Origin: Pseudomonas sp. MUP55 | GTDB lineage: Bacteria; Pseudomonadota; Gammaproteobacteria; Pseudomonadales; Pseudomonadaceae | Assembly: GCF_034043515.1 (NCBI RefSeq) | Contig: NZ_CP138214.1 | Coordinates: 992,001 to 1,056,000 of the forward strand | Reading direction: 5' to 3' | Length of the DNA: 64,000 nucleotides | Shown: positions 9,007 through 18,983 of the stretch, piece after piece | Layout of the letters: each line of letters opens with the position of its first letter | Position numbering within the stretch: position 1 is the first letter of the stretch | Position numbers and translations under genes: made by a program | Notes under the pieces: model-generated | Database searches by the model: none | Seen by the model: only the letters and a program-made list of their open reading frames with translations | Told to the model about the DNA's origin: nothing

Positions 9007-10164
9007 TCAGGCCAGGGCGGTCTCGGCAGGCGAAACGATACTGGTCTTGCCCCCACGCGACTTGCCGGAGCTCAAGTACTCGGCAATCGACTCCTGGGTC
9101 ACTTCACCCAGAAACACCCGCTCGGCATCCATCACCGGCAACCACGAACGGTTGAACTCGTACATGCGCGACAACAGGATGCGCAGGTGTTCGTCATACG
9201 CCGCCGTGGCGTTGAACTCACGCAGATACTGGCCGCAGGTACCGGTCTGACGGTGCAAGTCACGACGGCGTACATAGCCCAGCGCCTTGTTCTCGGCGCA
9301 GGTGACCACCACATAGCGGCGGTCGTGCTCGTCCATCAACTCCAGTGCATCGGCCACCGGCGTTTCCGGGCTCACCGACGGCGCGTTGTCTGCCGCATCT
9401 TCGGCCTTCACCAGCAGCAGGCGTTTGAGGGTGCTGTCCTGGCCGACGAAGTTGCTCACAAACTCATCCGCCGGGTGGGCCAGCAGCGTATCGGGATGGT
9501 CGATCTGCAGCAGCTTGCCGGCGCGGAAGATCGCAATCTTGTCGCCCAGCTTGATGGCCTCGTCGATGTCGTGGCTGACCATGATCACGGTCTTGTTCAG
9601 CGCACGCTGCATCTCGAAGAACTCGTTCTGGATCATCTCGCGGTTGATCGGGTCGACCGCGCCGAACGGTTCGTCCATCAGCAGCAAGGGGGCATCCGCC
9701 GCCAGGGCGCGGATCACGCCGATGCGCTGTTGCTGGCCACCGGACAGTTCACGCGGATAACGGTGCAGGTACTGCTTGGGCTCCAGCTTGATCATGCTCA
9801 TCAGTTCGCGAGCGCGGTCGTGGCATTTCTGCTTGTCCCAACCGAGCAGCTTGGGCACCACCACGATGTTCTCTTCGATGGTCATGTTCGGGAACAGGCC
9901 GATTTGCTGGATCACGTAGCCGATATTGCGGCGCAGGGTCACTTCGTCGAGGTCGGTGGTGTCTTCGCCGTTGATCAGGATCTTGCCCGAGCTTGGCTTG
10001 ATCAGGCGGTTGATCATTTTCAACGTCGTACTCTTGCCGCAACCCGAAGGGCCGAGGAATACGCAAATTTCGCCTTCGTTGACGGTCAGGCTTACATCGT
10101 TGACGGCGGTGACAGTCTTGCCGTTGCTTTGAAAAGTCTTGGACAGGTTTTGAAGTTCGATCAT
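9007..10164 (-). CDS. opuCA: Osmoprotectant ABC transporter ATP-binding protein OpuCA
   Basis: This 385-residue ATPase drives uptake of betaine/choline/carnitine-type compatible solutes. Walker A is GPSGCGKST (38-46), the signature is LSGGQQQR and Walker B is LLLMDEPFGAVD. Residues about 265-365 form a CBS-domain pair, the part that senses ionic strength in OpuA/OpuC systems. The start is the ATG at 10164, overlapping the preceding permease stop by four bases. An in-frame extension to 10203 lies inside the permease gene and is rejected. It is the last gene of the four-gene opuC operon. Confidence 0.9.
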   Translation of the reverse strand: MIELQNLSKTFQSNGKTVTAVNDVSLTVNEGEICVFLGPSGCGKSTTLKMINRLIKPSSGKILINGEDTTDLDEVTLRRNIGYVIQQIGLFPNMTIEENIVVVPKLLGWDKQKCHDRARELMSMIKLEPKQYLHRYPRELSGGQQQRIGVIRALAADAPLLLMDEPFGAVDPINREMIQNEFFEMQRALNKTVIMVSHDIDEAIKLGDKIAIFRAGKLLQIDHPDTLLAHPADEFVSNFVGQDSTLKRLLLVKAEDAADNAPSVSPETPVADALELMDEHDRRYVVVTCAENKALGYVRRRDLHRQTGTCGQYLREFNATAAYDEHLRILLSRMYEFNRSWLPVMDAERVFLGEVTQESIAEYLSSGKSRGGKTSIVSPAETALA

Positions 10165-10814
10165 TTGAGCAATCCTTTTGGAGTCAGCGAGCGTTGCAGC
10201 CATTGCAGGAGCAGGTCGGCGAAAATGGCCAGGAGACTGACCAGCACGGCGCCGACGATCAGCATCGACATGTCGCTGCGGCTGATGGAAGCCAGAATAA
10301 GTACACCCAGGCCACCGGCGCCGATGGTGGCGGCGATGGTCATCACACCGATGTTCATCACGACGGCGGTGCGCACGCCGGCGAGGATCACCGGCACGGC
10401 AATCGGCAGTTCGACCATGCGCAGGCGCTGGCCAAAGGTCATGCCGATGCCCTTGGCGGCCTCGCGAATACCCGGTTCGACACCGGTGAGCGCCAGGTAG
10501 GTGTTACGCATGATTGGCAACAGCGAGTAGAGAAACACGGCGGTGATCGCCGGCATCGGTCCCAGGCCCTGGCCGAACTTGGAATAGAACGGCAGCAGCA
10601 GGCCGAACAGCGCGATGGACGGTACGGTCAGCAGCACCGTGGCACTGGCCTGCAGCGGGCCGGCCAGGGTGGGGAAACGCGTCATCAGGATGCCCAGGGG
10701 CACGCCGATCAGGATCGCGAGGATGACCGCGATGCCAACCAGGGTGATGTGCTGCCAGGTCAGGTGCAGGACTTGGGCCCAATCAAGGTGGGAAAAGGCG
10801 TTCAAAAATTCCAT
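10161..10814 (-). CDS. opuCB: Osmoprotectant ABC transporter permease OpuCB
   Basis: This 217-residue inner-membrane permease has about five hydrophobic segments and the BPD-transport EAA region (EAAKGIGMTFGQRLRMVELP). It pairs with the second permease OpuCD and ATPase OpuCA. The ribosome site AGAGG precedes the ATG at 10814, and its stop overlaps the opuCA start, a sign of translational coupling. Solute specificity is inferred from operon form (ATPase, permease, binding protein, permease). Confidence 0.9.
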   Translation of the reverse strand: MEFLNAFSHLDWAQVLHLTWQHITLVGIAVILAILIGVPLGILMTRFPTLAGPLQASATVLLTVPSIALFGLLLPFYSKFGQGLGPMPAITAVFLYSLLPIMRNTYLALTGVEPGIREAAKGIGMTFGQRLRMVELPIAVPVILAGVRTAVVMNIGVMTIAATIGAGGLGVLILASISRSDMSMLIVGAVLVSLLAIFADLLLQWLQRSLTPKGLLK

Positions 10815-10825
10815 GTCTTTTCCTC

Positions 10826-11722
10826 TTATTGATTGATCGGATGCTGGCGCAGGAAATCTGCGGCAACAGCGGACGGGCTTTCATGGTCAACGTCGACCCG
10901 CGCATTCAGCTGGCGCATGGTTTCGTCATCGAACAGCGCGGCCAGCGGCTTGAGCTCGGCAGCCAGTTGCGGGTGCTGGTCGAGGTATTCCTGGCGGATC
11001 ACCGGGGCGGCGGTGTAGTCCGGGAAGTAGTGCTTGTCGTCTTCCAGCAACTTCAACTTGAAGGCGTTCAGGCGACCGTCGGTGGTGTAGACCAAACCGG
11101 CAAACACTTGGCCATTGCGCAGCGCGGTGTAGACCAGCCCCGCGTCCATCTGCCGGGTGTTTTTGCGCGTAAGGTTCATGTCATACAGCTTGACCATGCC
11201 GGCCAGGCCGTCGGAACGGTTGGCGAACTCGGTGTCCAGGGCGACCAGGCGATGTTCCTGGGTATCGGCGGCCATGGCGCGGGTGAGGTCACTGATGCTG
11301 TTGATCTCGGGATGTTCCTGCGCGACTTTCTCCGGCAATGCCAGGGCGTAGGTGTTGCTGAAGCGCGACGGCGACAGCCAGACCAGGCCTTTTTTCGCGT
11401 CGAGTTCCTTCACCCGCGCGTAGGACTGGGCGCTGTCGAGTTTCTCGTCGATGTGGTTGTACGCCACCAGCGACACGCCGGTGTATTCCCAGATCAGGTC
11501 CAGCTGACCGCTTTCCTGAGCACTGCGCGCCAGGTTACTGCCCAGGCCACCGGTCACCTGGGCGTCGTAGCCCTTGGTGCGCAGGTACTGGGAGGTGATT
11601 TCGGCCAGCAGGGTCTGTTCGGTGAACACCCGGGCGCCGATGCGGATCAGCGGTTTTTCAGCGGCTTGCGCAATACCTGCAAACAGCAGGACGCAGCCGA
11701 GTACCAAGCTTAGTTTTTTCAT
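10826..11722 (-). CDS. opuCC: Osmoprotectant ABC transporter substrate-binding protein OpuCC
   Basis: This 298-residue periplasmic protein has a Sec signal peptide (MKKLSLVLGCVLLFAGIAQA, cleavage after AQA). The mature part resembles the OpuAC/ProX-like family of quaternary-amine binding proteins: IGARVFTEQTLLAEI, DLIWEYTGVSLVAYN and YTTDGRLNAFKL. It delivers solute to the OpuCB/OpuCD permeases. Eleven bases separate it from opuCB and 19 from opuCD, consistent with one mRNA. The exact ligand cannot be read from the sequence. Confidence 0.9.
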   Translation of the reverse strand: MKKLSLVLGCVLLFAGIAQAAEKPLIRIGARVFTEQTLLAEITSQYLRTKGYDAQVTGGLGSNLARSAQESGQLDLIWEYTGVSLVAYNHIDEKLDSAQSYARVKELDAKKGLVWLSPSRFSNTYALALPEKVAQEHPEINSISDLTRAMAADTQEHRLVALDTEFANRSDGLAGMVKLYDMNLTRKNTRQMDAGLVYTALRNGQVFAGLVYTTDGRLNAFKLKLLEDDKHYFPDYTAAPVIRQEYLDQHPQLAAELKPLAALFDDETMRQLNARVDVDHESPSAVAADFLRQHPINQ

Positions 11723-11741
11723 GTCGATTCCTTACCAGGCC

Positions 11742-12458
11742 TTAAGACGGGCGCAACCCGCGTTCCAGCCAGAGGCGGCTGGCCAGGGTCACCAGGCCAT
11801 CGAGCAGCAGTGCCAGCAGTGCGGTGCACGCGGCGCCGAGCAGCAGTTGCGGCTGATTGTTCAGGGCGATGCCGGGGAAGATCAGGCTGCCGAGGCTGTT
11901 GGCGCCGATCAGGAATGCCAGCGGTGCGGTACCGACGTTGATCGCCAGGGCCACACGCACGCCACCGATAATGATCGGCACGGCGTTGGGCAATTCCACG
12001 CGAAACAGCACCTGGCGCGGCGTCATGCCAATGCCGGTGGCGGCTTCCTTGAGTGAGCCCTGCACATTTTTCAGGCCCTCGTAGGTGTTACGCACGATGG
12101 GCAGGAGGGAGGCGAGGAACAGCGCGAAAATCGCCGGGCCGCTGCCGATGCCGAGGACGCCGAGGGCGATGGCCAGTACGGCCAGGGGAGGGACGGTGTT
12201 GCCGATGTTGAAGATCTGCATGAAACGTTCTGCGCGCCCGACCATGTTCGGTCGGCTGAGCAGGATGCCAGCGGGGAGGCCCACAATCAGGGCGGCCAGC
12301 ATGGACACTAAAACCAGAATCAGATGAGCTTGCAGGTAAAACAACAAATCGTCGCGGTACAGTTCGATCGTGTTGATGCCGATCCAGTGGACCAGCAGGG
12401 CCAGGAGCGCGACGACAACCGCGCCTCCTATCAGCCCTTTGCCATAGCGAATAGCCAC
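11742..12458 (-). CDS. opuCD: Osmoprotectant ABC transporter permease OpuCD
   Basis: This 238-residue permease is the first gene of the opuC operon. I chose the GTG at 12458 because AAGGAG lies eight bases upstream; the frame extends to 12494 only through a stretch with no ribosome site. It has about five membrane segments and an EAA loop (LKEAATGIGMTPRQVLFRVELP) that contacts the ATPase. The similarity to OpuCB suggests an ancient duplication that gives a heterodimeric membrane channel. Confidence 0.88.
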   Translation of the reverse strand: MAIRYGKGLIGGAVVVALLALLVHWIGINTIELYRDDLLFYLQAHLILVLVSMLAALIVGLPAGILLSRPNMVGRAERFMQIFNIGNTVPPLAVLAIALGVLGIGSGPAIFALFLASLLPIVRNTYEGLKNVQGSLKEAATGIGMTPRQVLFRVELPNAVPIIIGGVRVALAINVGTAPLAFLIGANSLGSLIFPGIALNNQPQLLLGAACTALLALLLDGLVTLASRLWLERGLRPS

Positions 12459-12789
12459 AGGCGGACTCCTTTTTTCTTTTGTCGGCGAACACATTTCCGA
12501 GCGGCAATGCCATTCCTGGCTGTCGGCAATGAGTTCGCGAAAAGCAGCTCGCCGATACTGGCAAATGCAGTATGCGATCGAGCCATGAGCGCAGCCTCGT
12601 CAGGCTAACTTGCTGATTTTTCAGCCCCTGTTCCGAGTGCGTTAGCAGGGGAGTGGACGTCTCGACCTTTTAAAAGGTTCCACACTTGGCACCATTTAGC
12701 CACCCCCAATCGGGTGAACGGTGGTCCGGCGCCTGGGGTTTGCGCTATACTCGCCGCCCTTTTTTGACTCACCTGCCAGGCGATTTCCC
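12459..12789. other. Intergenic region between divergent opuCD and prfC
   Basis: This 331-base stretch carries the divergent promoters. A hairpin formed by GCCCCTG and CAGGGG lies around 12623-12651, and an AT-rich palindrome (CCTTTTAAAAGG) at 12666-12677. I see no gene; the longest frames are short and lack ribosome sites. Confidence 0.6.
12746..12751 (+). promoter_or_regulatory. prfC: Predicted -10 element of prfC
   Basis: TATACT preceded by TTTGCGC gives a good -10 about 40 bases before the prfC ATG. No convincing -35 is seen at 16-18 bases. Confidence 0.4.
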
Positions 12790-14373
<1,584 letters not shown>

Positions 14374-14414
14374 GCGCTGAGCGGTAAAGAACAGAGCGTC
14401 GCAATACTAAAAAT

Positions 14415-14502
14415 GTGGGAGGGGGCTTGCCCCCGATGGCAGCGTGCCAGTCGACAGATGAATGGACTGGCCCACCGCTATCGGGGGCAAGCCCCCTCCC
14501 AC
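14415..14502. repeat. REPIN (two inverted REPs)
   Basis: Starts with GTGGGAGGGGGCTTGCCCCC followed by GATGGC, and ends with GGGGGCAAGCCCCCTCCCAC preceded by GCTATC. The two arms face inward, as in the copies at 35934 and 39896. Confidence 0.92.
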
Positions 14503-14585
14503 ATTTGGGTCTTCATTACGCCATGAATTGGCGAGAACTCGGCTTCGGGTCTAGCGTTTACCCACCGACCGTAAAGGAGACTACC

Positions 14586-14831
14586 GTGCGAAACGCTCAA
14601 AGTGCCATCATCCTGGTGTTGCTGGCCGCCCTGGGGCTGACAAGCTTTCCGGCATGGGCCGACGCCGGAGCGCCCCAGTGGAAGGACACCGGCCCGGTCA
14701 CCAAGAGAAAGCAGAACGAGGTCAACTCGGGCAGTTGGCAACCCCAGCCCCAGCCCACCGATGTCAAAGACCCGGAAAACCCCATCAACGAAGGGGAAGA
14801 CAGTGTGACCTTCGATGACGGCGAAACCTGA
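14586..14831 (+). CDS. Small secreted hypothetical protein
   Basis: This 81-residue protein of unknown function starts at GTG, with AAAGGAG seven bases upstream. Residues 1-26 form a clear Sec signal peptide (RNAQSAIILVLLAALGLTSFPAWA). The roughly 55-residue mature part is hydrophilic, Pro/Gln/Asp rich (PQPQPTDVKDPENP) and acidic at its C-terminus, so probably unstructured and periplasmic. It stands alone between a REPIN and the dpp terminator. The strong ribosome site and signal peptide make it a real gene; I recognise no family. Confidence 0.65.
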   Translation: MRNAQSAIILVLLAALGLTSFPAWADAGAPQWKDTGPVTKRKQNEVNSGSWQPQPQPTDVKDPENPINEGEDSVTFDDGET

Positions 14832-14849
14832 TGAGTGCGCAAAAAAAGA

Positions 14850-14892
14850 AGCCCCTCCCACCCGGCTGATGCGCAACCTGGCGGGAAGGGCT
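14850..14892 (-). terminator. Intrinsic terminator of the dpp operon
   Basis: A 13-bp stem with two mismatches (AGCCCTTCCCGCC pairing with GGTGGGAGGGGCT on the minus strand) is followed by TTCTTTTTTT. It lies about 135 bases past the dppF stop, beyond a repeat element. Confidence 0.75.
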
Positions 14893-14914
14893 GTAGAACT
14901 CGGATGACCTCGGT

Positions 14915-15025
14915 GATCGTTCCCGCGCTCCGCGTGGGAATGCATCCCCTGACGCTCCGCGTCACCTGAAGGGCGGGACGCGGAGCGTCCCTGGCGGCAT
15001 TCCCACGCAGAGCGCGGGAACGATC
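14915..15025. repeat. Long palindromic intergenic repeat abutting dppF
   Basis: GATCGTTCCCGCGCTCCGCG at the left is mirrored by AGCGCGGGAACGATC at the right. A nested inner palindrome (GACGCTCCGCGTC / GACGCGGAGCGTC) lies between, giving a cruciform of about 110 bases. It resembles widespread Pseudomonas intergenic repeats and ends one base before the dppF stop codon. Confidence 0.75.
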
Positions 15026-15997
15026 TCAGGCCACAAATTGCTCCGCGTAGTGGCAAGCCACCTGGCGGTTATCCAGCGGTCGCAACAGCGGCTCCTCGGT
15101 GCTGCAGCGTGCCGTTGCATACGGGCAGCGCTTGTGGAAAGCACAGCCAGACGGCGGGTTCAGCGGGTTGGGCAACTCGCCGACGATCTTGATCTTCGGC
15201 TTGTTCGGGTCCGGGTGGATGGTCGGGGTGGCCGACAGCAGCGCCTGGGTGTACGGGTGCAGGGGGCGGGCGTAGATGTCTTCCTTGGGACCCACTTCCA
15301 CCGGGCGGCCGAGGTACATCACCATCACGTCGTCGGCAACGTGCTGCACCACCGCCAGGTTGTGGGAGATGAACACGTAGGCCGTATTGAATTCCTGCTG
15401 CAGGTCCATGAACAGGTTGAGCACCTGGGCCTGAATCGAAACGTCCAGCGCCGAGGTCGGTTCATCCGCCACCAGCACTTTGGGTTGCAGCATCATTGCC
15501 CGTGCCAGGGCGATACGCTGACGCTGGCCACCGGAGAACATGTGCGGGTAGCGCTGATAGTGCTCGGGGCGCAGGCCCACTTGCTTCATCATTGCCTGCA
15601 CTTTCTCGCGGCGTTCGGCGGCGGACAGGTTGGTGTTGATCAGCAACGGTTCGCCGAGCTGGTCACCGACCTTCTGCCGTGGGTTCAACGAAGCGTACGG
15701 GCTCTGGAACACCATCTGCACGTCTTTGCGCAATTGCTTGCGCTGGGCCTTGTCGGCGCCGGCCACTTCCTGGCCGGCGATTTTCAGGGAGCCTGAGGAC
15801 GGTTCTTCGATCAGTGTCAGGGCGCGGGCCAGGGTGGACTTGCCGCAACCCGACTCGCCCACAACAGCGAGGGTCTTGCCGGCTTCCAGTTCGAAGGACA
15901 CACCATTGAGGGCACGCACGGTGGCGTGGCCCTTGAACAGGCCACGGGACACTTCGTAGTGACGGGTCAGGTCGCGGGCGGTAAGAACGACGGCCAT
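15026..15997 (-). CDS. dppF: Dipeptide ABC transporter ATP-binding protein DppF
   Basis: This 323-residue ATPase is the second nucleotide-binding subunit of the peptide importer. Walker A is GESGCGKST, the signature is FSGGQRQR and Walker B is VLVADEPTSALD. A C-terminal oligopeptide-family tail carries the Cys cluster (CAFHKRCPYATARC), which in this family can hold an Fe-S cluster. Its ATG overlaps the dppD stop by one base (TAATG), so translation is coupled. It is the last gene of the dpp operon, followed by a palindromic repeat and a terminator. Confidence 0.93.
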   Translation of the reverse strand: MAVVLTARDLTRHYEVSRGLFKGHATVRALNGVSFELEAGKTLAVVGESGCGKSTLARALTLIEEPSSGSLKIAGQEVAGADKAQRKQLRKDVQMVFQSPYASLNPRQKVGDQLGEPLLINTNLSAAERREKVQAMMKQVGLRPEHYQRYPHMFSGGQRQRIALARAMMLQPKVLVADEPTSALDVSIQAQVLNLFMDLQQEFNTAYVFISHNLAVVQHVADDVMVMYLGRPVEVGPKEDIYARPLHPYTQALLSATPTIHPDPNKPKIKIVGELPNPLNPPSGCAFHKRCPYATARCSTEEPLLRPLDNRQVACHYAEQFVA

Positions 15998-16965
15998 TAC
16001 GCCACCTCCTGGTTCAAGGGGTAGAAGCAGCGCGCGAGGCTGTTGGTTTTCGGATCAAGGCCTGGACGCTGGGTGCGGCAGTTGTCCTGCACGTACGGGC
16101 AGCGCGGCGACAGCAGGCAACCTTGCGGGCGGTCATAGCGGCCCGGCACGATGCCCGGCAGCGTGGCCAGCCGCGTGGCGCCCAGGCTGTGTTCCGGAAT
16201 CGCCTTGAGCAGCGCTTCGCTGTAAGGGTGCGCCGGGATGTCGAACAGTTGCGGCACCTGGCCCACTTCCACGGCTTGGCCGGCGTACATCACGCAGACG
16301 CGCTGGGCGGTTTCAGCCACCACCGCGAGGTCGTGAGTGATCAGCACCAGGCCCATGTTCTGTTCTTTCTGCAAGGCCAGCAGCAGTTCCATGATCTGCG
16401 CCTGGATGGTCACGTCCAGGGCAGTGGTCGGTTCGTCGGCGATCAGCAGTTTCGGCTCGCCGGCAATCGCCATGGCGATGGCCACGCGCTGGCTCATACC
16501 GCCGGACAGCTGGTGCGGGTAGGCATCCATACGGCTGGCGGCGCCAGGGATTTCCACCTTTTCCAGCAGTTCGATGGCGCGCTTGCGTGCTTGCTTGCCG
16601 GACATTTTCAGGTGCAGGCGCAGCACTTCTTCGATCTGGAAACCCACGGTGTAGCTGGGGTTCAGCGCGGTCATCGGGTCCTGGAACACCATCGCCAGGT
16701 CTTTGCCGACGATCTGGCGGCGCTGACGGTTGCTCAGCTTGAGCATGTCCTTGCCGTCAAAGGTCAGCGCATCGGCGGTGACGATGCCGGGGTGTTCGAT
16801 CAGGCCCATCAGCGCCATCATGGTCACGGATTTACCCGAGCCCGACTCGCCAACGATCGCCAGCACTTCGCCCTTGTCGACGGAGAGGTCGAGGCCATCG
16901 ACCACCGGCACGGCGGTCTTGTCGCCGAAGCGAACGTTGAGATTCTTGATTTCTAACAGTGACAT
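15997..16965 (-). CDS. dppD: Dipeptide ABC transporter ATP-binding protein DppD
   Basis: This 322-residue ATPase partners DppF. Walker A is GESGSGKSV, the signature is LSGGMSQR and Walker B is [12 protein letters not shown]. The C-terminal peptide-transport region has [14 protein letters not shown]. Start at the ATG at 16965 with GAGGAG upstream ([11 protein letters not shown]). The frame runs to 17025 but that part overlaps the end of dppC. Ten bases separate it from the dppC stop. Confidence 0.93.
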   Translation of the reverse strand: MSLLEIKNLNVRFGDKTAVPVVDGLDLSVDKGEVLAIVGESGSGKSVTMMALMGLIEHPGIVTADALTFDGKDMLKLSNRQRRQIVGKDLAMVFQDPMTALNPSYTVGFQIEEVLRLHLKMSGKQARKRAIELLEKVEIPGAASRMDAYPHQLSGGMSQRVAIAMAIAGEPKLLIADEPTTALDVTIQAQIMELLLALQKEQNMGLVLITHDLAVVAETAQRVCVMYAGQAVEVGQVPQLFDIPAHPYSEALLKAIPEHSLGATRLATLPGIVPGRYDRPQGCLLSPRCPYVQDNCRTQRPGLDPKTNSLARCFYPLNQEVA

Positions 16966-16975
16966 GGGAATCTCC

Positions 16976-17893
16976 TCAGGCGGCGTTCTTGAGTTTCGGG
17001 TCCAGCGCGTCGCGCAGGCCGTCACCCATCAAGTTGATTGCCAGCACGCTGAGCAAAATGGTCAAGCCAGGCAGGCTCACTACCCACCAGGCGCGTTCGA
17101 TGTAGTCGCGGGCCGAAGCCAGCATGGTGCCCCACTCCGGGGTTGGCGGTTGTACGCCAAGGCCGAGGAAGCCCAGGGCGGCGGCATCGAGAATTGCCGA
17201 CGAAAAGCTCAAGGTCGCTTGGACGATCAGCGGCGCCATGCAGTTGGGCAGCACGGTGATGAACATCAGGCGCGGCAGGCCGGCACCGGCCAGGCGCGCA
17301 GCGGTCACGTAGTCTCGGTTCAGTTCGCCCATCACCGCGGCGCGGGTCAGACGCACGTAGGACGGCAGCGACACGATGGCGATGGCGATCACGGTGTTGA
17401 TCAGGCCAGGGCCGAGGATTGCGACGATGGCTACAGCCAGCAGCAGCGACGGCAGGGCCAGCATGATGTCCATCAGGCGCATGATGGTCGGGCCCAGCAC
17501 GCGCGGGAAGAACCCGGCGAACAGACCCAGCAGGATGCCCGGGATCAGCGACATCACCACCGACGACAAACCGATCAGCAGCGACAGGCGCGAGCCCTGG
17601 ATCAGGCGCGAGAGCAGGTCGCGGCCCAGTTCGTCGGTGCCCAGCAGGAACTGCAGTTGCCCACCTTCCAGCCAGGCCGGAGGGGTCAGCAGGAAGTCGC
17701 GGTACTGCTCGCTGGGGTTATGCGGGGTCACCCACGGGGCGAAGATCGCGCAGAACACGATTACCAGCATGAACAGCAGGCCGGCAACCGCGCCTTTGTT
17801 CTTGGAGAAGGCTTGCCAGAATTCTTTGTACGGGGACGGGTACAGCAGGCTTTGATCGACTGCTGACACTTGAGTAGGTGTGGTCATGGTCAT
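16976..17893 (-). CDS. dppC: Dipeptide ABC transporter permease DppC
   Basis: This inner-membrane permease is about 305 residues long, with an N-terminal hydrophobic segment after [15 protein letters not shown] and the EAA-type loop [23 protein letters not shown] ([13 protein letters not shown]). I place the start at the ATG at 17893, four bases after the dppB stop; a second ATG two codons later (17887) is equally plausible. The frame extends upstream into dppB without a ribosome site. It forms the channel with DppB. Confidence 0.92.
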   Translation of the reverse strand: MTMTTPTQVSAVDQSLLYPSPYKEFWQAFSKNKGAVAGLLFMLVIVFCAIFAPWVTPHNPSEQYRDFLLTPPAWLEGGQLQFLLGTDELGRDLLSRLIQGSRLSLLIGLSSVVMSLIPGILLGLFAGFFPRVLGPTIMRLMDIMLALPSLLLAVAIVAILGPGLINTVIAIAIVSLPSYVRLTRAAVMGELNRDYVTAARLAGAGLPRLMFITVLPNCMAPLIVQATLSFSSAILDAAALGFLGLGVQPPTPEWGTMLASARDYIERAWWVVSLPGLTILLSVLAINLMGDGLRDALDPKLKNAA

Positions 17894-17897
17894 GATC

Positions 17898-18908
17898 TCA
17901 GCGCTGGTGACGGATGCGTGGGTTGGCGAAGCCGTAGAGGACATCCACGACGAAGTTCACCAGGATCACCAGGCAGGCGATCAACAGGATGCCGTTCTGC
18001 ACCACCGGATAGTCCCGCGCGCCAATGGCTTCGATCAGCCATTTGCCGATGCCGGGCCACGAGAAGATGGTTTCGGTCAGTACCGCACCGGCCAGCAGGG
18101 TGCCGACTTGCAGGCCGACCACGGTGAGCACCGGAATCAACGCGTTGCGCAGGCCGTGAACGAAGACCACGCGTGCCGGCGACAGGCCTTTGGCCTTGGC
18201 GGTACGGATGTAGTCTTCACGCAATACTTCGAGCATTGAAGAACGGGTCATCCGCGCAATCACCGCCAGCGGGATGGTGCCGAGCACGATGGCCGGCAGG
18301 ATCAGGTGGTGCAGGGCGTCCCAGAACGCGTCCGGCTCGTCGGCCAGCAGCGTGTCGATCAGCATGAAGCCGGTGCGCGGCTCGATGTCGTAGAGCAGGT
18401 CGATACGCCCGGAAACCGGGGTCCAGCCCAGGCTCACCGAGAAGAACATGATCAGGATCAGGCCCCACCAGAAGATCGGCATCGAATATCCCGCCAGGGA
18501 GATGCCCATCACCCCGTGGTCGAACAGGGATCCTCGTTTCAAGGCCGCGATCACCCCGGCCAGCAGGCCCAGGATACCGGCGAACAGCAGGGCGGCCATG
18601 GACAGTTCCAGGGTCGCCGGGAAGAGTGCGGTGAACTCGGTCCACACGCTGGTGCGGGTACGCAGCGATTCGCCAAGGTCGCCCTGGGCGAGCTTGCCGA
18701 CGTAATCCAGGTATTGCGCATACAGCGGCTTGTTAAGGCCAAGGCGCTCCATTGCCTGTGCGTGCATCTCGGGGTCGACGCGGCGTTCGCCCATCATGAC
18801 TTCTACGGGGTCGCCGGGGATCATGCGAATCAACGCAAACGTCAGCAACGTGATGCCGAAGAACGTGGGGATCAACAACCCCAGTCGGCGGGCAATAAAA
18901 CTAAACAT
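17898..18908 (-). CDS. dppB: Dipeptide ABC transporter permease DppB
   Basis: This 336-residue permease has the family's characteristic N-terminus (MFSFIARRLGLLIPTFFGIT), a long periplasmic loop (GDPVEVMMGERRVDP), and an EAA loop (REDYIRTAKAKGLSPARVVF). It pairs with DppC. Its ribosome site is weak. A GC-rich hairpin lies in the 75-base gap after dppA, which may lower expression relative to the binding protein. Confidence 0.94.
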   Translation of the reverse strand: MFSFIARRLGLLIPTFFGITLLTFALIRMIPGDPVEVMMGERRVDPEMHAQAMERLGLNKPLYAQYLDYVGKLAQGDLGESLRTRTSVWTEFTALFPATLELSMAALLFAGILGLLAGVIAALKRGSLFDHGVMGISLAGYSMPIFWWGLILIMFFSVSLGWTPVSGRIDLLYDIEPRTGFMLIDTLLADEPDAFWDALHHLILPAIVLGTIPLAVIARMTRSSMLEVLREDYIRTAKAKGLSPARVVFVHGLRNALIPVLTVVGLQVGTLLAGAVLTETIFSWPGIGKWLIEAIGARDYPVVQNGILLIACLVILVNFVVDVLYGFANPRIRHQR

Positions 18909-18944
18909 CTTGGTGTGTACCTCAATCAGCCGGTTAGGCAGGTT

Positions 18945-18970
18945 CGGCGCCGTCAGGATCGACGGCGCCG
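18945..18970. promoter_or_regulatory. Stable hairpin between dppA and dppB
   Basis: CGGCGCCGTC pairs with GACGGCGCCG around a six-base loop. On the coding (minus) strand no U-tract follows, so it is more likely an mRNA-stabilising or processing element than a full terminator. Confidence 0.6.
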
Positions 18971-18983
18971 AGCGTTTTTCTTA

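Noticed and set aside
12456..12584. Short minus-strand frame upstream of opuCD (MARSHTAFASIG...)
   Set aside because: No ribosome site; it runs into the opuCD ribosome-binding region and has no coding character.
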